26,925 bases of DNA, from NCBI GenBank assembly GCA_964462985.1, contig CAYXAA010000049.1, forward strand, positions 1 through 26,925. The letters are read 5' to 3'. The notes beneath the pieces are model-generated. The model worked only from the letters and a program-made list of their open reading frames with translations, did no database searches and was not told the DNA's origin. Of this stretch, positions 6,212 through 14,101 are shown one piece after another (positions within the stretch are counted from its first letter, which is position 1; each line of letters begins with the position of its first letter). A program made the translations under genes and the position numbers. This DNA is from CAYXAA01 sp964462985. GTDB taxonomy: Bacteria > Pseudomonadota > Alphaproteobacteria > Rhizobiales > Stappiaceae.

Positions 6212-7987
6212 ATGTGTGGCATTGCCGGAGAAATACGCTTCGACGGAGGGTTCCCGGATACGGGCGCCGTATCGCGGATGATGGAGGCCCTCGCCCCGCG
6301 CGGGCCGGACGGCGCCGGTCTCGTCGCACAAGGTCCGGTTGCCTTTGCTCACCGACGGCTGACGATCATCGACCTGTCGGTCAAGGCCGGGCAGCCGATG
6401 GTCGATCCCGATCTCGGGCTGACCATCGTCTTCAACGGCTGCATCTACAATTATCCGGAGCTCAGGTCCGAGCTGCAGGACAAGGGCTACAGGTTTTTTT
6501 CCCATGGGGACACCGAAGTGGTGCTCAAGGCCTATCACGCCTGGGGCGAGGCCTGCGTCGAGCGCTTCTATGGGATGTTCGCCTTCGTGATCGCCGAACG
6601 CGACAGCGGCGAGATCGTGATGGCCCGCGACCGATTTGGCATCAAGCCGCTCTACTACGCCGAGACCGACACCGCGCTTCGATTTGCTTCGTCGCTGCCG
6701 GCGCTTATTGCCGCCGGCGGAGTTGACACCTCGATCGATCGGGTGGCCCTGCACCACTACATGACCTTCCATGCCGTGGTTCCGCCGCCGCGCACCATTC
6801 TCAACGGCGTCCGCAAGCTGCCGCCGGCGACGATCCGGCGCATCACCGCCGATGGTACGGCGCAGGACAGGATATACTGGTCGGTGCCCTACGAGCGGCG
6901 GCCGGAGGACAGCGGGCTCACCCGCGAAGACTGGCGCGACCGTGTCCTGGAGACGCTTCGGGCCGCGGTGCGCCGGCGCATGGTCGCCGACGTCCCGGTT
7001 GGCGTGCTGCTGTCGGGCGGGGTCGATTCCAGCCTCATCGTCGGCCTGCTCGCGCAGGAGGGGCAGCACGGGCTGATGACCTTCTCGATCGGCTTCGAGG
7101 AGGCGAACGGCGAGAAGGGCGACGAGTTCGTCTATTCCGACCTCATCGCCGAGACGTTCGGCACCCGCCACCACAAGATCTTCGTTCCGTCCGCCGACCT
7201 GATCAACGCCCTGCCGGCCACGATCCGGGCAATGTCGGAGCCGATGGTCTCGTACGACAACATCGGCTTTTTCCTGCTGTCACGGGAAGTGGCAAAGCAC
7301 ATTAAGGTGGTTCAATCGGGGCAGGGGGCCGACGAGGTGTTCGGCGGCTACCACTGGTACCCGCCGCTTGCCGCCTCCAATGACGTGGTCTCCGATTATG
7401 CCAGGGTGTTCTTCGACCGCAGCCACGAGACCTTGAAGACGCAGCTCGGCGACGGCTGGATCACGGATGCAGATGTTAGCCGGGCGCTCGTCGAGGCCCA
7501 CCTGACGCACCCGGGTGCCGCGACCCCCGTTGATCGCGCTCTTCGGCTCGACTCCCAGGTGATGCTGGTCGATGACCCGGTCAAGCGCGTGGACAACATG
7601 ACAATGGCTTGGGGGCTCGAGGCGCGTGTACCCTTCCTCGACCATGAGGTCGTGGAACTTGCGGCAGCAATCCCGCCCGACTTCAAGCTGGCCGACGGAG
7701 GCAAGGGTGTCCTCAAGGATGCGGCCCGTCAGGTGGTGCCGGGTGCGGTGATCGACCGGAAGAAGGGCTATTTCCCGGTGCCGCAGCTCAAATACATCGA
7801 AGGTCCTTATCTCGAGATGGTTCGGGATGCGCTCGCCACGCAGGCGGCCCGGGAGCGGGGCTTGTTCCGGCAAAGCTACCTGGAGCGCCTGTTCGAGGAT
7901 CCGACGGCGCACATCACGCCGCTCCAGGGATCGGAGCTCTGGCAGGTTGCACTACTGGAAATGTGGCTCCAGACCCACGGCATATAG
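6212..7987 (+). CDS. asnO: N-acetylglutaminylglutamine amidotransferase (asparagine synthase family)
   Basis: AsnO is expected to amidate the dipeptide N-acetylglutaminylglutamine, using glutamine as nitrogen donor and ATP, to give the osmoprotectant NAGGN. The 591 residues form an N-terminal class II glutaminase domain with nucleophile C2 (MCGIAGE) and an ATP-pyrophosphatase synthetase domain with the P-loop SGGVDSS (268-274). The start is set at 6212 because C2 must be exposed after Met removal; the frame is open 75 bases further upstream. It is the first gene of three, with only 11 bases to ngg. On sequence alone it could be ordinary asparagine synthetase B. The neighbouring GNAT/ATP-grasp fusion and M42 peptidase give the specific assignment, known from Sinorhizobium meliloti and Pseudomonas aeruginosa. 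Confidence 0.9.
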   Translation: MCGIAGEIRFDGGFPDTGAVSRMMEALAPRGPDGAGLVAQGPVAFAHRRLTIIDLSVKAGQPMVDPDLGLTIVFNGCIYNYPELRSELQDKGYRFFSHGDTEVVLKAYHAWGEACVERFYGMFAFVIAERDSGEIVMARDRFGIKPLYYAETDTALRFASSLPALIAAGGVDTSIDRVALHHYMTFHAVVPPPRTILNGVRKLPPATIRRITADGTAQDRIYWSVPYERRPEDSGLTREDWRDRVLETLRAAVRRRMVADVPVGVLLSGGVDSSLIVGLLAQEGQHGLMTFSIGFEEANGEKGDEFVYSDLIAETFGTRHHKIFVPSADLINALPATIRAMSEPMVSYDNIGFFLLSREVAKHIKVVQSGQGADEVFGGYHWYPPLAASNDVVSDYARVFFDRSHETLKTQLGDGWITDADVSRALVEAHLTHPGAATPVDRALRLDSQVMLVDDPVKRVDNMTMAWGLEARVPFLDHEVVELAAAIPPDFKLADGGKGVLKDAARQVVPGAVIDRKKGYFPVPQLKYIEGPYLEMVRDALATQAARERGLFRQSYLERLFEDPTAHITPLQGSELWQVALLEMWLQTHGI

Positions 7988-7998
7988 GGGTAGACAGC

Positions 7999-9840
7999 AT
8001 GGTTGACGTCAAATCAGGCGAGAACGGCACCCATCGCGCCACCCGCGAGCCACGTCCGCGTGACGCCTATGCCCATCGGCTCAAGCGCCTGCGCGATCAC
8101 GGGCTGAAGCCGCCGATTGCCTCGCAAGGAGATCCCACATCGAACCCGAAGGAGGATTTCGTCCTCGATTGCGGCTGGGGCCGGCTGATTTTCGGACAGA
8201 CTTTCTCCGACGCGGAGCACCTGACCCAGGCCCTGCAGGAGGAGAAGCCGGACCGGCGGGACATCGCCGTCTACATCCGAGACCCGCATGTGCTGCTGGC
8301 CAATGCGCCGCAGGAGGTGTTCCTCGATCCGTCGCACACCTATCGGCTCGATCTTTCGACCTACCGAGCGTCGCGGCGTCAGAGAAAGGGCTTCTTCATC
8401 CGGCGCCTCACGTCGCGGGCCGACGCCGATGCCATCAACCGGATCTATGCCGCGCGCGGCATGGTCCGAGTCCCGCCGGAATTCTTCTGGGCAAGGCGCG
8501 ACGCGCGGTCGATCAGCTATTTCGTCGCCGAGGACGAGGTGACCGGCGCGGTGCTCGGCACCGTGACCGGTATCGACCACGCGCGCGCCTTCGATGATCC
8601 TGAAAATGGCGCCTCGCTGTGGTGCCTTGCAGTCGATCCGCAGGCACGCCAGGCAGGGATCGGCGAGACTCTGGTTCGGCGGCTTGCCGAGCATTTCGCA
8701 GCGCGCGGGGCCGCCTATCTCGACCTCTCGGTCATGCATGACAACGAGGAGGCGATCGCGCTTTACGAGAAGCTCGGCTTCCGGCGGGTGCCGTTCTTCT
8801 CCGTCAAGCGCAAGAACACGATCAACGAGACCCTCTACATCGGGTCGGAGACCGATTCTGCGCTCAACCCCTATGCCCGGATCATCGTGCGAGAGGCGCG
8901 CCGACGCGGCATCCACGTCGAGGTCACGGATGCCGATGGCGGCTTCTTCCGGCTGTCCTACGGCGGGCGCAGCGTGCATTGCCGCGAAAGCCTGTCGGAA
9001 CTGACCACGGCGGTCGCCATGTCGATCTGCGACGACAAGGCCACGACGCGCCGTGTCGTCGAACAGGCCGGGCTCTGCGTGCCCGAGCAGATTTCGGTCG
9101 ATGCCGACAGGGACGCCATCGCCGCCTTTCTTGAGCGTTGCGGCAGGGTCGTGGTCAAGCCGGCGCGCGGGGAGCAGGGCCGCGGCGTTTCGGTCGGGCT
9201 GTCGACGATGGCGGAGGTCGAGGCAGCCGTCGAGGCCGCCCGGTCGATCTCGGATTCGGTCCTGCTTGAGCAATGTGTCGAGGGTGAGGACCTGCGGCTG
9301 GTCGTCATCAACTACCGGCTGGTTGCCGCCGCGGTGCGCCGGCCGGCCTGTATCGTCGGCGACGGCCAGAGCACCATCAAGGCGCTGATCGAGGCGCAGA
9401 GCCGGCGCCGGGCGGCGGCGACCGGAGGCGAATCTGGCATCCCGCTCGATGCCGAAACCGAACGCACGATCCGCGCCGCCGGATATGGGTTTGACTCCGT
9501 GCTGCCGGAAGGTAAGGAGTTGCAGGTGCGCCGGACTGCCAATCTCCACACCGGAGGCACGATCCACGACGTTACCGATCGGGTGCATCCCGTGCTGGTC
9601 GAGGCCGGCATCAAGGCGGCGCGCGCGATCGACATCCCGGTGGTCGGCATCGACCTGATGGTGCGCTCGCCGATCAGCCCGGACTACGCCTTCATCGAAG
9701 CCAATGAACGCCCCGGGCTCGCAAACCATGAACCACAGCCGACGGCGGAACGCTTCGTCGACCTGTTGTTTCCGCTCTCAATTCCGACCAGTGTACGCCA
9801 GGCGGTGCAGGAGGCACCCGAGGCGGGAACTGGACGATGA
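7999..9840 (+). CDS. ngg: N-acetylglutaminylglutamine synthetase (GNAT and ATP-grasp fusion)
   Basis: This enzyme should both acetylate and join two glutamines to make N-acetylglutaminylglutamine, the substrate of AsnO. The 613 residues contain a GNAT acetyltransferase domain, with acetyl-CoA-binding motif AVDPQARQAGIGETL at about 209-223. An ATP-grasp ligase domain follows, with VVKPARGEQGRGVSVG at about 384-399 and the metal-binding end FIEANERPGL at about 564-573. This domain order is specific to the NAGGN system. The start at 7999 follows an AGGGG motif; an upstream in-frame ATG at 7963 lies inside asnO and is less likely. The stop overlaps the next gene, indicating one operon. Confidence 0.9.
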   Translation: MVDVKSGENGTHRATREPRPRDAYAHRLKRLRDHGLKPPIASQGDPTSNPKEDFVLDCGWGRLIFGQTFSDAEHLTQALQEEKPDRRDIAVYIRDPHVLLANAPQEVFLDPSHTYRLDLSTYRASRRQRKGFFIRRLTSRADADAINRIYAARGMVRVPPEFFWARRDARSISYFVAEDEVTGAVLGTVTGIDHARAFDDPENGASLWCLAVDPQARQAGIGETLVRRLAEHFAARGAAYLDLSVMHDNEEAIALYEKLGFRRVPFFSVKRKNTINETLYIGSETDSALNPYARIIVREARRRGIHVEVTDADGGFFRLSYGGRSVHCRESLSELTTAVAMSICDDKATTRRVVEQAGLCVPEQISVDADRDAIAAFLERCGRVVVKPARGEQGRGVSVGLSTMAEVEAAVEAARSISDSVLLEQCVEGEDLRLVVINYRLVAAAVRRPACIVGDGQSTIKALIEAQSRRRAAATGGESGIPLDAETERTIRAAGYGFDSVLPEGKELQVRRTANLHTGGTIHDVTDRVHPVLVEAGIKAARAIDIPVVGIDLMVRSPISPDYAFIEANERPGLANHEPQPTAERFVDLLFPLSIPTSVRQAVQEAPEAGTGR

Positions 9841-11021
9841 TGCGACTGACCATCGACACGGGTTATCTGCTGGAGATCCTGAAGCGCCTGCTTTCGATTC
9901 CGAGCCCGACCGGATACACCGATCCGATCGTTACCGAGGTCTCGGCCGAACTGGAACGGCTCGGTGTCGAGGTCGAACTCACGCGGCGCGGCGCGATCCG
10001 CGCCACCCGGCGGGGGGCCGAACGGGGCAGTGCACGGGCAATCGTCTCCCATCTCGACACGCTCGGCGCCCAGGTAAAGACTCTCAAGGACAACGGCCGG
10101 CTGTCGCTGGTGCCGATCGGGCACTGGTCGGCCCGGTTCGCCGAAGGAGCACGCGCGACGGTGTTCGCCGAACGCGGCGGCTATCGCGGCACGATCCTGC
10201 CGGTGAAGGCCTCCGGCCACACCTTTAACGAGGAGGTCGACACGCTGCCGATCGGCTGGGACAACGTGGAGCTGCGCGTAGACGCCCTGGCGCGCAACCG
10301 GGGCGACCTGGCACGGCTCGGCCTCGATGTCGGCGACTTCGTCGCAATCGATCCGCAGCCGGAGTTTTTGGAGAACGGCTTCATCGTCTCGCGTCACCTC
10401 GACAACAAGGCCGGCGTCGCGGTGATGCTGGCCGCGCTGAAGGCCATGCAGGATGAGGCGGTTGTCACACCGGTGGATATCCATTTCCTGTTCACGATCG
10501 CAGAGGAGGTCGGTGTTGGCGCGTCGTCGATCCTGGTACCGGACGTTGCCTCGATGGTGACCGTGGACAACGGCACCACAGCGCCGGGGCAGAACTCCGA
10601 CGAGTTCGGGGTCACCATCGCCATGGCCGACCAGACCGGGCCGTTCGACTATCACCTGACCAAGAAGATGGTCGAGCTGTGCCGGGCCAATGAAATCCGC
10701 TACCAGAAGGATATCTTCCGCTACTACCGTTCCGACTCCGCCAGTGCGCTGGAGGCTGGCGCCGACGTGCGGACGTCGCTCATCACCTTCGGCGTCGACG
10801 CCTCGCATGGTTATGAACGCATTCACATGCATGCGCTGCGTTCCCTCGCCGAACTGATCACGGCCTATGCGATGAGCCCGGTCGAGATCAAACGCGACTT
10901 CGAGGAAACCGGCGGTGCCGGCGACATGACGCAGCAGCCGACCGACGAGGCCAAGCAGCGGCTGTCACCCAATGTCAGCGGTGAGCTTCTGAGATCGTCG
11001 GACAGCCGCGCTCCCCGCTGA
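9837..11021 (+). CDS. NAGGN-system M42-family aminopeptidase
   Basis: This is a metallopeptidase of clan MH, always found as the third member of the NAGGN gene trio. Its exact role is not settled; turnover of the osmoprotectant is a reasonable guess. Putative dinuclear metal and catalytic residues are visible: H72 and D74 in SHLDTLG, D189 in HLDNKAG, E223/E224 in AEEVG, D244 in VDNGT, and a C-terminal histidine in RIHMHAL. At 394 residues it is somewhat longer than typical M42 enzymes because of a polar C-terminal tail of about 35 residues. The ATG overlaps the ngg stop by four bases (a second ATG follows at 9840), implying translational coupling. Confidence 0.88.
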   Translation: MMRLTIDTGYLLEILKRLLSIPSPTGYTDPIVTEVSAELERLGVEVELTRRGAIRATRRGAERGSARAIVSHLDTLGAQVKTLKDNGRLSLVPIGHWSARFAEGARATVFAERGGYRGTILPVKASGHTFNEEVDTLPIGWDNVELRVDALARNRGDLARLGLDVGDFVAIDPQPEFLENGFIVSRHLDNKAGVAVMLAALKAMQDEAVVTPVDIHFLFTIAEEVGVGASSILVPDVASMVTVDNGTTAPGQNSDEFGVTIAMADQTGPFDYHLTKKMVELCRANEIRYQKDIFRYYRSDSASALEAGADVRTSLITFGVDASHGYERIHMHALRSLAELITAYAMSPVEIKRDFEETGGAGDMTQQPTDEAKQRLSPNVSGELLRSSDSRAPR

Positions 11022-11029
11022 GGGCGGGG
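11013..11029 (+). terminator. Hairpin at the end of the NAGGN operon
   Basis: CCCCGC (11013-11018) pairs with GCGGGG (11024-11029) around a 5-base loop, overlapping the peptidase stop codon. There is no T-run after it. It may protect the 3' end or act as a weak terminator. Confidence 0.3.
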
Positions 11030-11035
11030 ATCTGG

Positions 11036-11064
11036 TTGACTCGCCGACCGATCTCGACTAGATC
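11036..11064 (+). promoter_or_regulatory. rpsD: Candidate rpsD promoter
   Basis: TTGACT (11036-11041) and TAGATC (11059-11064) are 17 bases apart, a close fit to a housekeeping promoter. They lie in the 214-base gap between the peptidase gene and rpsD. The implied leader is about 165 bases long. I see no recognisable S4-binding pseudoknot there but cannot exclude one. Confidence 0.5.
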
Positions 11065-11235
11065 ACCGCTAGCTTGGCGGGCCGTTTCGGTCCGCCTTGC
11101 TTTTTCACGCACCCGTGGAGCCTCCGGCCGGCGCTTGTTGTGTCGAGGCCCCTGTCGTTCCAATCGGCTTCGGCTGTGAGGAAAAAGGAGGGCGCGTTTC
11201 CTTGAAGAACAGACCAACGGTTAAGGAAACCGCGA

Positions 11236-11853
11236 ATGTCAAAGCGCCATAGCGTCAAGTACAAGATTGACCGCCGGATGGGCGAAAGCATCTGGGGCCG
11301 CCCGAAGTCTCCGGCCAACCGCCGCGAGTACGGTCCGGGCCAGCATGGCCAGCGCCGCAAGGGCAAGCTTTCCGACTTCGGCGTGCAGCTGCGCGCCAAG
11401 CAGAAGCTGAAGGGCTATTACGGCGACATCTCCGAGAAGCAGTTCTTCAAGATCTACGAGGAAGCCTCGCGCATGAGAGGCGACACCTCGGAGAACCTGA
11501 TCGGCCTGCTCGAGCGCCGGCTCGACGCGGTGGTCTACCGCGCCAAGTTCGTCCCGACCGTGTTCGCCGCGCGCCAGTTCGTCAACCACGGTCACGTGAA
11601 GGTCAACGGCCGCCGGGTCAACATCCCGAGCTATCGTGTCCGCCCGGGCGACGTGATCGAGGTCCAGGAGAAGTCCAAGCAGATGGTGCTCGTGCTGGAA
11701 GCCGTCCAGCTCGCCGAGCGCGATGTGCCGGACTACATCGACGCCGACCATCACAAGATGACTGCCACCTTCACCCGGGTGCCGAGCTTCTCCGACGTGC
11801 CCTATCCGGTGCAGATGGAGCCGAACCTCGTCGTCGAGTTCTACTCGCGCTGA
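11236..11853 (+). CDS. rpsD: 30S ribosomal protein S4
   Basis: S4 is a primary 16S rRNA-binding protein that nucleates small-subunit assembly. The 205-residue length is normal. The N-terminal KRHSVKYKIDRRMGE and GPGQHGQRRKGKLSDFG segments, and the S4 RNA-binding domain LERRLDAVVYRAKFVPT followed by ARQFVNHGHVKVNGRRVNIP (about 94-133), are all clear. The start follows an AAGGAA ribosome binding site. The gene stands alone between its own promoter candidate and a strong terminator, outside the ribosomal protein clusters, as is common in alphaproteobacteria. Confidence 0.97.
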   Translation: MSKRHSVKYKIDRRMGESIWGRPKSPANRREYGPGQHGQRRKGKLSDFGVQLRAKQKLKGYYGDISEKQFFKIYEEASRMRGDTSENLIGLLERRLDAVVYRAKFVPTVFAARQFVNHGHVKVNGRRVNIPSYRVRPGDVIEVQEKSKQMVLVLEAVQLAERDVPDYIDADHHKMTATFTRVPSFSDVPYPVQMEPNLVVEFYSR

Positions 11854-11859
11854 CGGTTG

Positions 11860-11919
11860 GAGCGTTTAAAAGACGCTCGGAAGCGTTTAAGAAGGGCCGC
11901 CCACAGGGCGGCCTTTTTT
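11860..11919 (+). terminator. rpsD terminator with an upstream accessory hairpin
   Basis: An 8-bp perfect stem, GGCCGCCC (11895-11902) with GGGCGGCC (11906-11913), closes a 3-base loop and is followed by six T residues (11914-11919), a textbook intrinsic terminator. Just before it a weaker stem pairs GAGCGT (11860-11865) with ACGCTC (11873-11878). The motif AGCGTTTAA occurs twice in this stretch. Confidence 0.9.
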
Positions 11920-11942
11920 GTCAATGGACGGGCATCAGCGGC

Positions 11943-12872
11943 ATGATCGACCTGCAGAGCCTGATCGACGAGATTCACGCCGATCTGTCGACTTGGCAGG
12001 ACAGGGGCAAGGTGGCGACCTACATTCCCGAGCTTGCCAAGGTTAATCCCGAGGCGTTCGGCATCGCCATTGCCACTGTCGACGGCGCGGTGCATGTGGC
12101 GGGTGACGCCGACGAGCCGTTCTCGATCCAGAGTATCTCCAAGGTGTTCACCCTGACGCTGGCGCTCGGCAAGATCGGCGACCGGCTGTGGACGCGGGTC
12201 GGTCGCGAGCCGTCGGGGTCGGCGTTCAATTCGATCGTCCAGCTCGAATACGAGCAGGGCAAGCCGCGCAACCCGTTCATCAATGCCGGTGCTCTCGTGG
12301 TCGCCGACGTCGTCCTTGCCGGGCATCAACCGAAGGAGGCGATCGGCGAGATCGTGCAGTTTGCCCGCTACCTCGCCGGTGACGAGACGGTCACGGTTGA
12401 CAAGACGGTGGCGCGGTCCGAGGCCGAGCACGGCTTCCGCAATGCGGCGCTGGTCAATTTCATGCGCGCCTTCGGCCGGATCGACCATCCCGTCGATCAT
12501 GTGCTCGGCGTCTATTTCCACCACTGCGCGCTGGCGATGTCCTGCCGTCAGCTTGCCCGCGCCGGGCTCTATCTTGCCGCGGAAGGGCGCAATTTGGCGA
12601 CCGGCGGCACGGTGGTGTCGCGTGAGCGGGCGCGGCGGATCAATTCGCTGATGCTGATGTGCGGCCACTATGACGACTCGGGCGACTTCGCCTTCCGCGT
12701 CGGCCTTCCGGGCAAGAGCGGTGTCGGTGGCGGCATTCTGGCGATCACGCCGGGCAAGGCGGCGATTGCCGTGTGGTCGCCCGGCCTCAACGACAACGGC
12801 AATTCGCTGCTCGGCACGGCCGTGCTGGAACGGCTCGCCCGGGCGACCGGCTGGTCGATCTTCGGCCGGTAG
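11943..12872 (+). CDS. glsA: Glutaminase A
   Basis: GlsA hydrolyses glutamine to glutamate and ammonia. It belongs to the serine-dependent beta-lactamase-like glutaminases. The catalytic Ser-x-x-Lys pair is S64/K67 in IQSISKVFT. Other family blocks are present: EPSGSAFNSIVQLE, NPFINAGALV, the loop with MCGHYDDSGDFA, and GKSGVGGGI near the C-terminus. The 309-residue length is usual. The gene starts 24 bases after the rpsD terminator, so it must have its own promoter, which I could not pinpoint. Its presence beside a glutamine-consuming osmolyte operon is suggestive but not proof of a link. Confidence 0.93.
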   Translation: MIDLQSLIDEIHADLSTWQDRGKVATYIPELAKVNPEAFGIAIATVDGAVHVAGDADEPFSIQSISKVFTLTLALGKIGDRLWTRVGREPSGSAFNSIVQLEYEQGKPRNPFINAGALVVADVVLAGHQPKEAIGEIVQFARYLAGDETVTVDKTVARSEAEHGFRNAALVNFMRAFGRIDHPVDHVLGVYFHHCALAMSCRQLARAGLYLAAEGRNLATGGTVVSRERARRINSLMLMCGHYDDSGDFAFRVGLPGKSGVGGGILAITPGKAAIAVWSPGLNDNGNSLLGTAVLERLARATGWSIFGR

Positions 12873-13114
12873 CCGCTGCTCGCGGAGTTCAACCCTGAAT
12901 AGGAACGGCCATGTCCAAGATGAGCGATGCTGTCCGGCGCTGGCCGATTGCGGCAGCGTCGGCAATCGGTTACTCAGGCGATCGAGGCTCGACAGGGCGA
13001 ACCCGGCGAGCAGCCGGCCGATGGTTCCCGGCGCGCTTGCCGGGTGTGCAGGTCTCGGTCCGTTCTGGATGATCCATCGAGTCCGATCGAAGCGCCCAAG
13101 GATCTAGTGGAGCG

Positions 13115-14062
13115 ATGACCATGCGAGCGGCCGCGGAGACCAGCCCCGACGCCGATACGGACCAGGTGCCGGCGCTGTTCAGGGACGTTCCGTCGAGCGT
13201 CGAGTTCAAGAAGTTGCGCAAGCGCCTGCTGCGCGAGACCCGTCAGGCGATCGCCGACTACGGCATGCTGCCGCCGGCGGGAACCGCGGCGAAGTGGCTG
13301 GTATGCCTGTCCGGGGGCAAGGACAGCTACACGCTGCTTGCGGTCCTGCTCGATTTGAAATGGCGCGGCTTGCTGCCGGTCGAGCTCATCGCCTGCAACC
13401 TCGATCAGGCCCAGCCGGGTTTCCCGGCCCATGTGCTACCGGAGTTCCTGGAGCGCCATGGCATTACGCATCGCATCGTGCGCGAGGACACCTATTCGAT
13501 CGTCACGCAGAAGATTGCACCGGGCGGCACCTATTGTTCGTTGTGCTCCCGGCTCAGGCGCGGGATCTTGTACCGGATTGCTCGGGAGGAAGGCTGCGAG
13601 GCCATCGTTCTCGGCCATCACCGCGACGATGCGCTCGCCACCTTCTTTATGAATCTGTTCCATGGTGGCCGGCTGGCGGCGATGCCGCCGAAGCTGGTCA
13701 ACGACGAGGGCGACCTGCTGGTTCTGCGGCCGCTCGCCTACAGCGCCGAGGCGGACATCGCCCGCTTCGCGGCGGCGATGCGGTTCCCAATCATTCCCTG
13801 CGACCTTTGCGGCAGCCAGGACGGGCTGCAGCGCGCCGAGATCAAGAAGATGCTGGAGGGCTGGGAGCGACAATCGCCGGGTCGGCTTGGCGTCCTGGCG
13901 CGCGCCCTCGGCCATGTGCGGCCGTCGCATTTGCTCGACCGCCGTCTCTACGATTTCGCCGCCATCCGCCCGGGTGCGAATGCAGCGGACGGACCGGGGG
14001 AGGCCGAGGAGCCCTGCGGGGCCGGGCTGGCGCTGACGCAGGGGTTTTTCGCGGCCGAGTAG
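13115..14062 (+). CDS. ttcA: tRNA 2-thiocytidine(32) synthetase TtcA
   Basis: TtcA converts cytidine 32 of certain tRNAs to 2-thiocytidine, using ATP and an oxygen-sensitive [4Fe-4S] cluster. The PP-loop SGGKDS (66-71) activates the base. The cluster ligands appear as C141 and C144 (TYCSLCSR) and C229 with C232 (PCDLCGSQ). The 315-residue size fits. An ATG at 13121 has a better-spaced GGAG than the ATG at 13115, so the protein may begin two residues later. The C-terminus (after about 285) is variable and low in complexity. The upstream 242-base spacer contains a 53-codon frame (12911-13072) that I do not recognise. A hsp70-like gene follows 39 bases downstream. Confidence 0.92.
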   Translation: MTMRAAAETSPDADTDQVPALFRDVPSSVEFKKLRKRLLRETRQAIADYGMLPPAGTAAKWLVCLSGGKDSYTLLAVLLDLKWRGLLPVELIACNLDQAQPGFPAHVLPEFLERHGITHRIVREDTYSIVTQKIAPGGTYCSLCSRLRRGILYRIAREEGCEAIVLGHHRDDALATFFMNLFHGGRLAAMPPKLVNDEGDLLVLRPLAYSAEADIARFAAAMRFPIIPCDLCGSQDGLQRAEIKKMLEGWERQSPGRLGVLARALGHVRPSHLLDRRLYDFAAIRPGANAADGPGEAEEPCGAGLALTQGFFAAE

Positions 14063-14101
14063 TCGTCTTCGACGCGCGCTCCTGAGAGGTGAAATTCGCT
14101 C

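Noticed and set aside
6212..7987. asnO as ordinary asparagine synthetase B
   Set aside because: The fused GNAT/ATP-grasp gene and M42 peptidase directly downstream define the NAGGN trio, so the amidotransferase role fits better.
8014..9729. A 571-codon minus-strand frame across ngg
   Set aside because: It is antisense to a gene with clear GNAT and ATP-grasp motifs and has no recognisable domain; such frames are common in GC-rich DNA.
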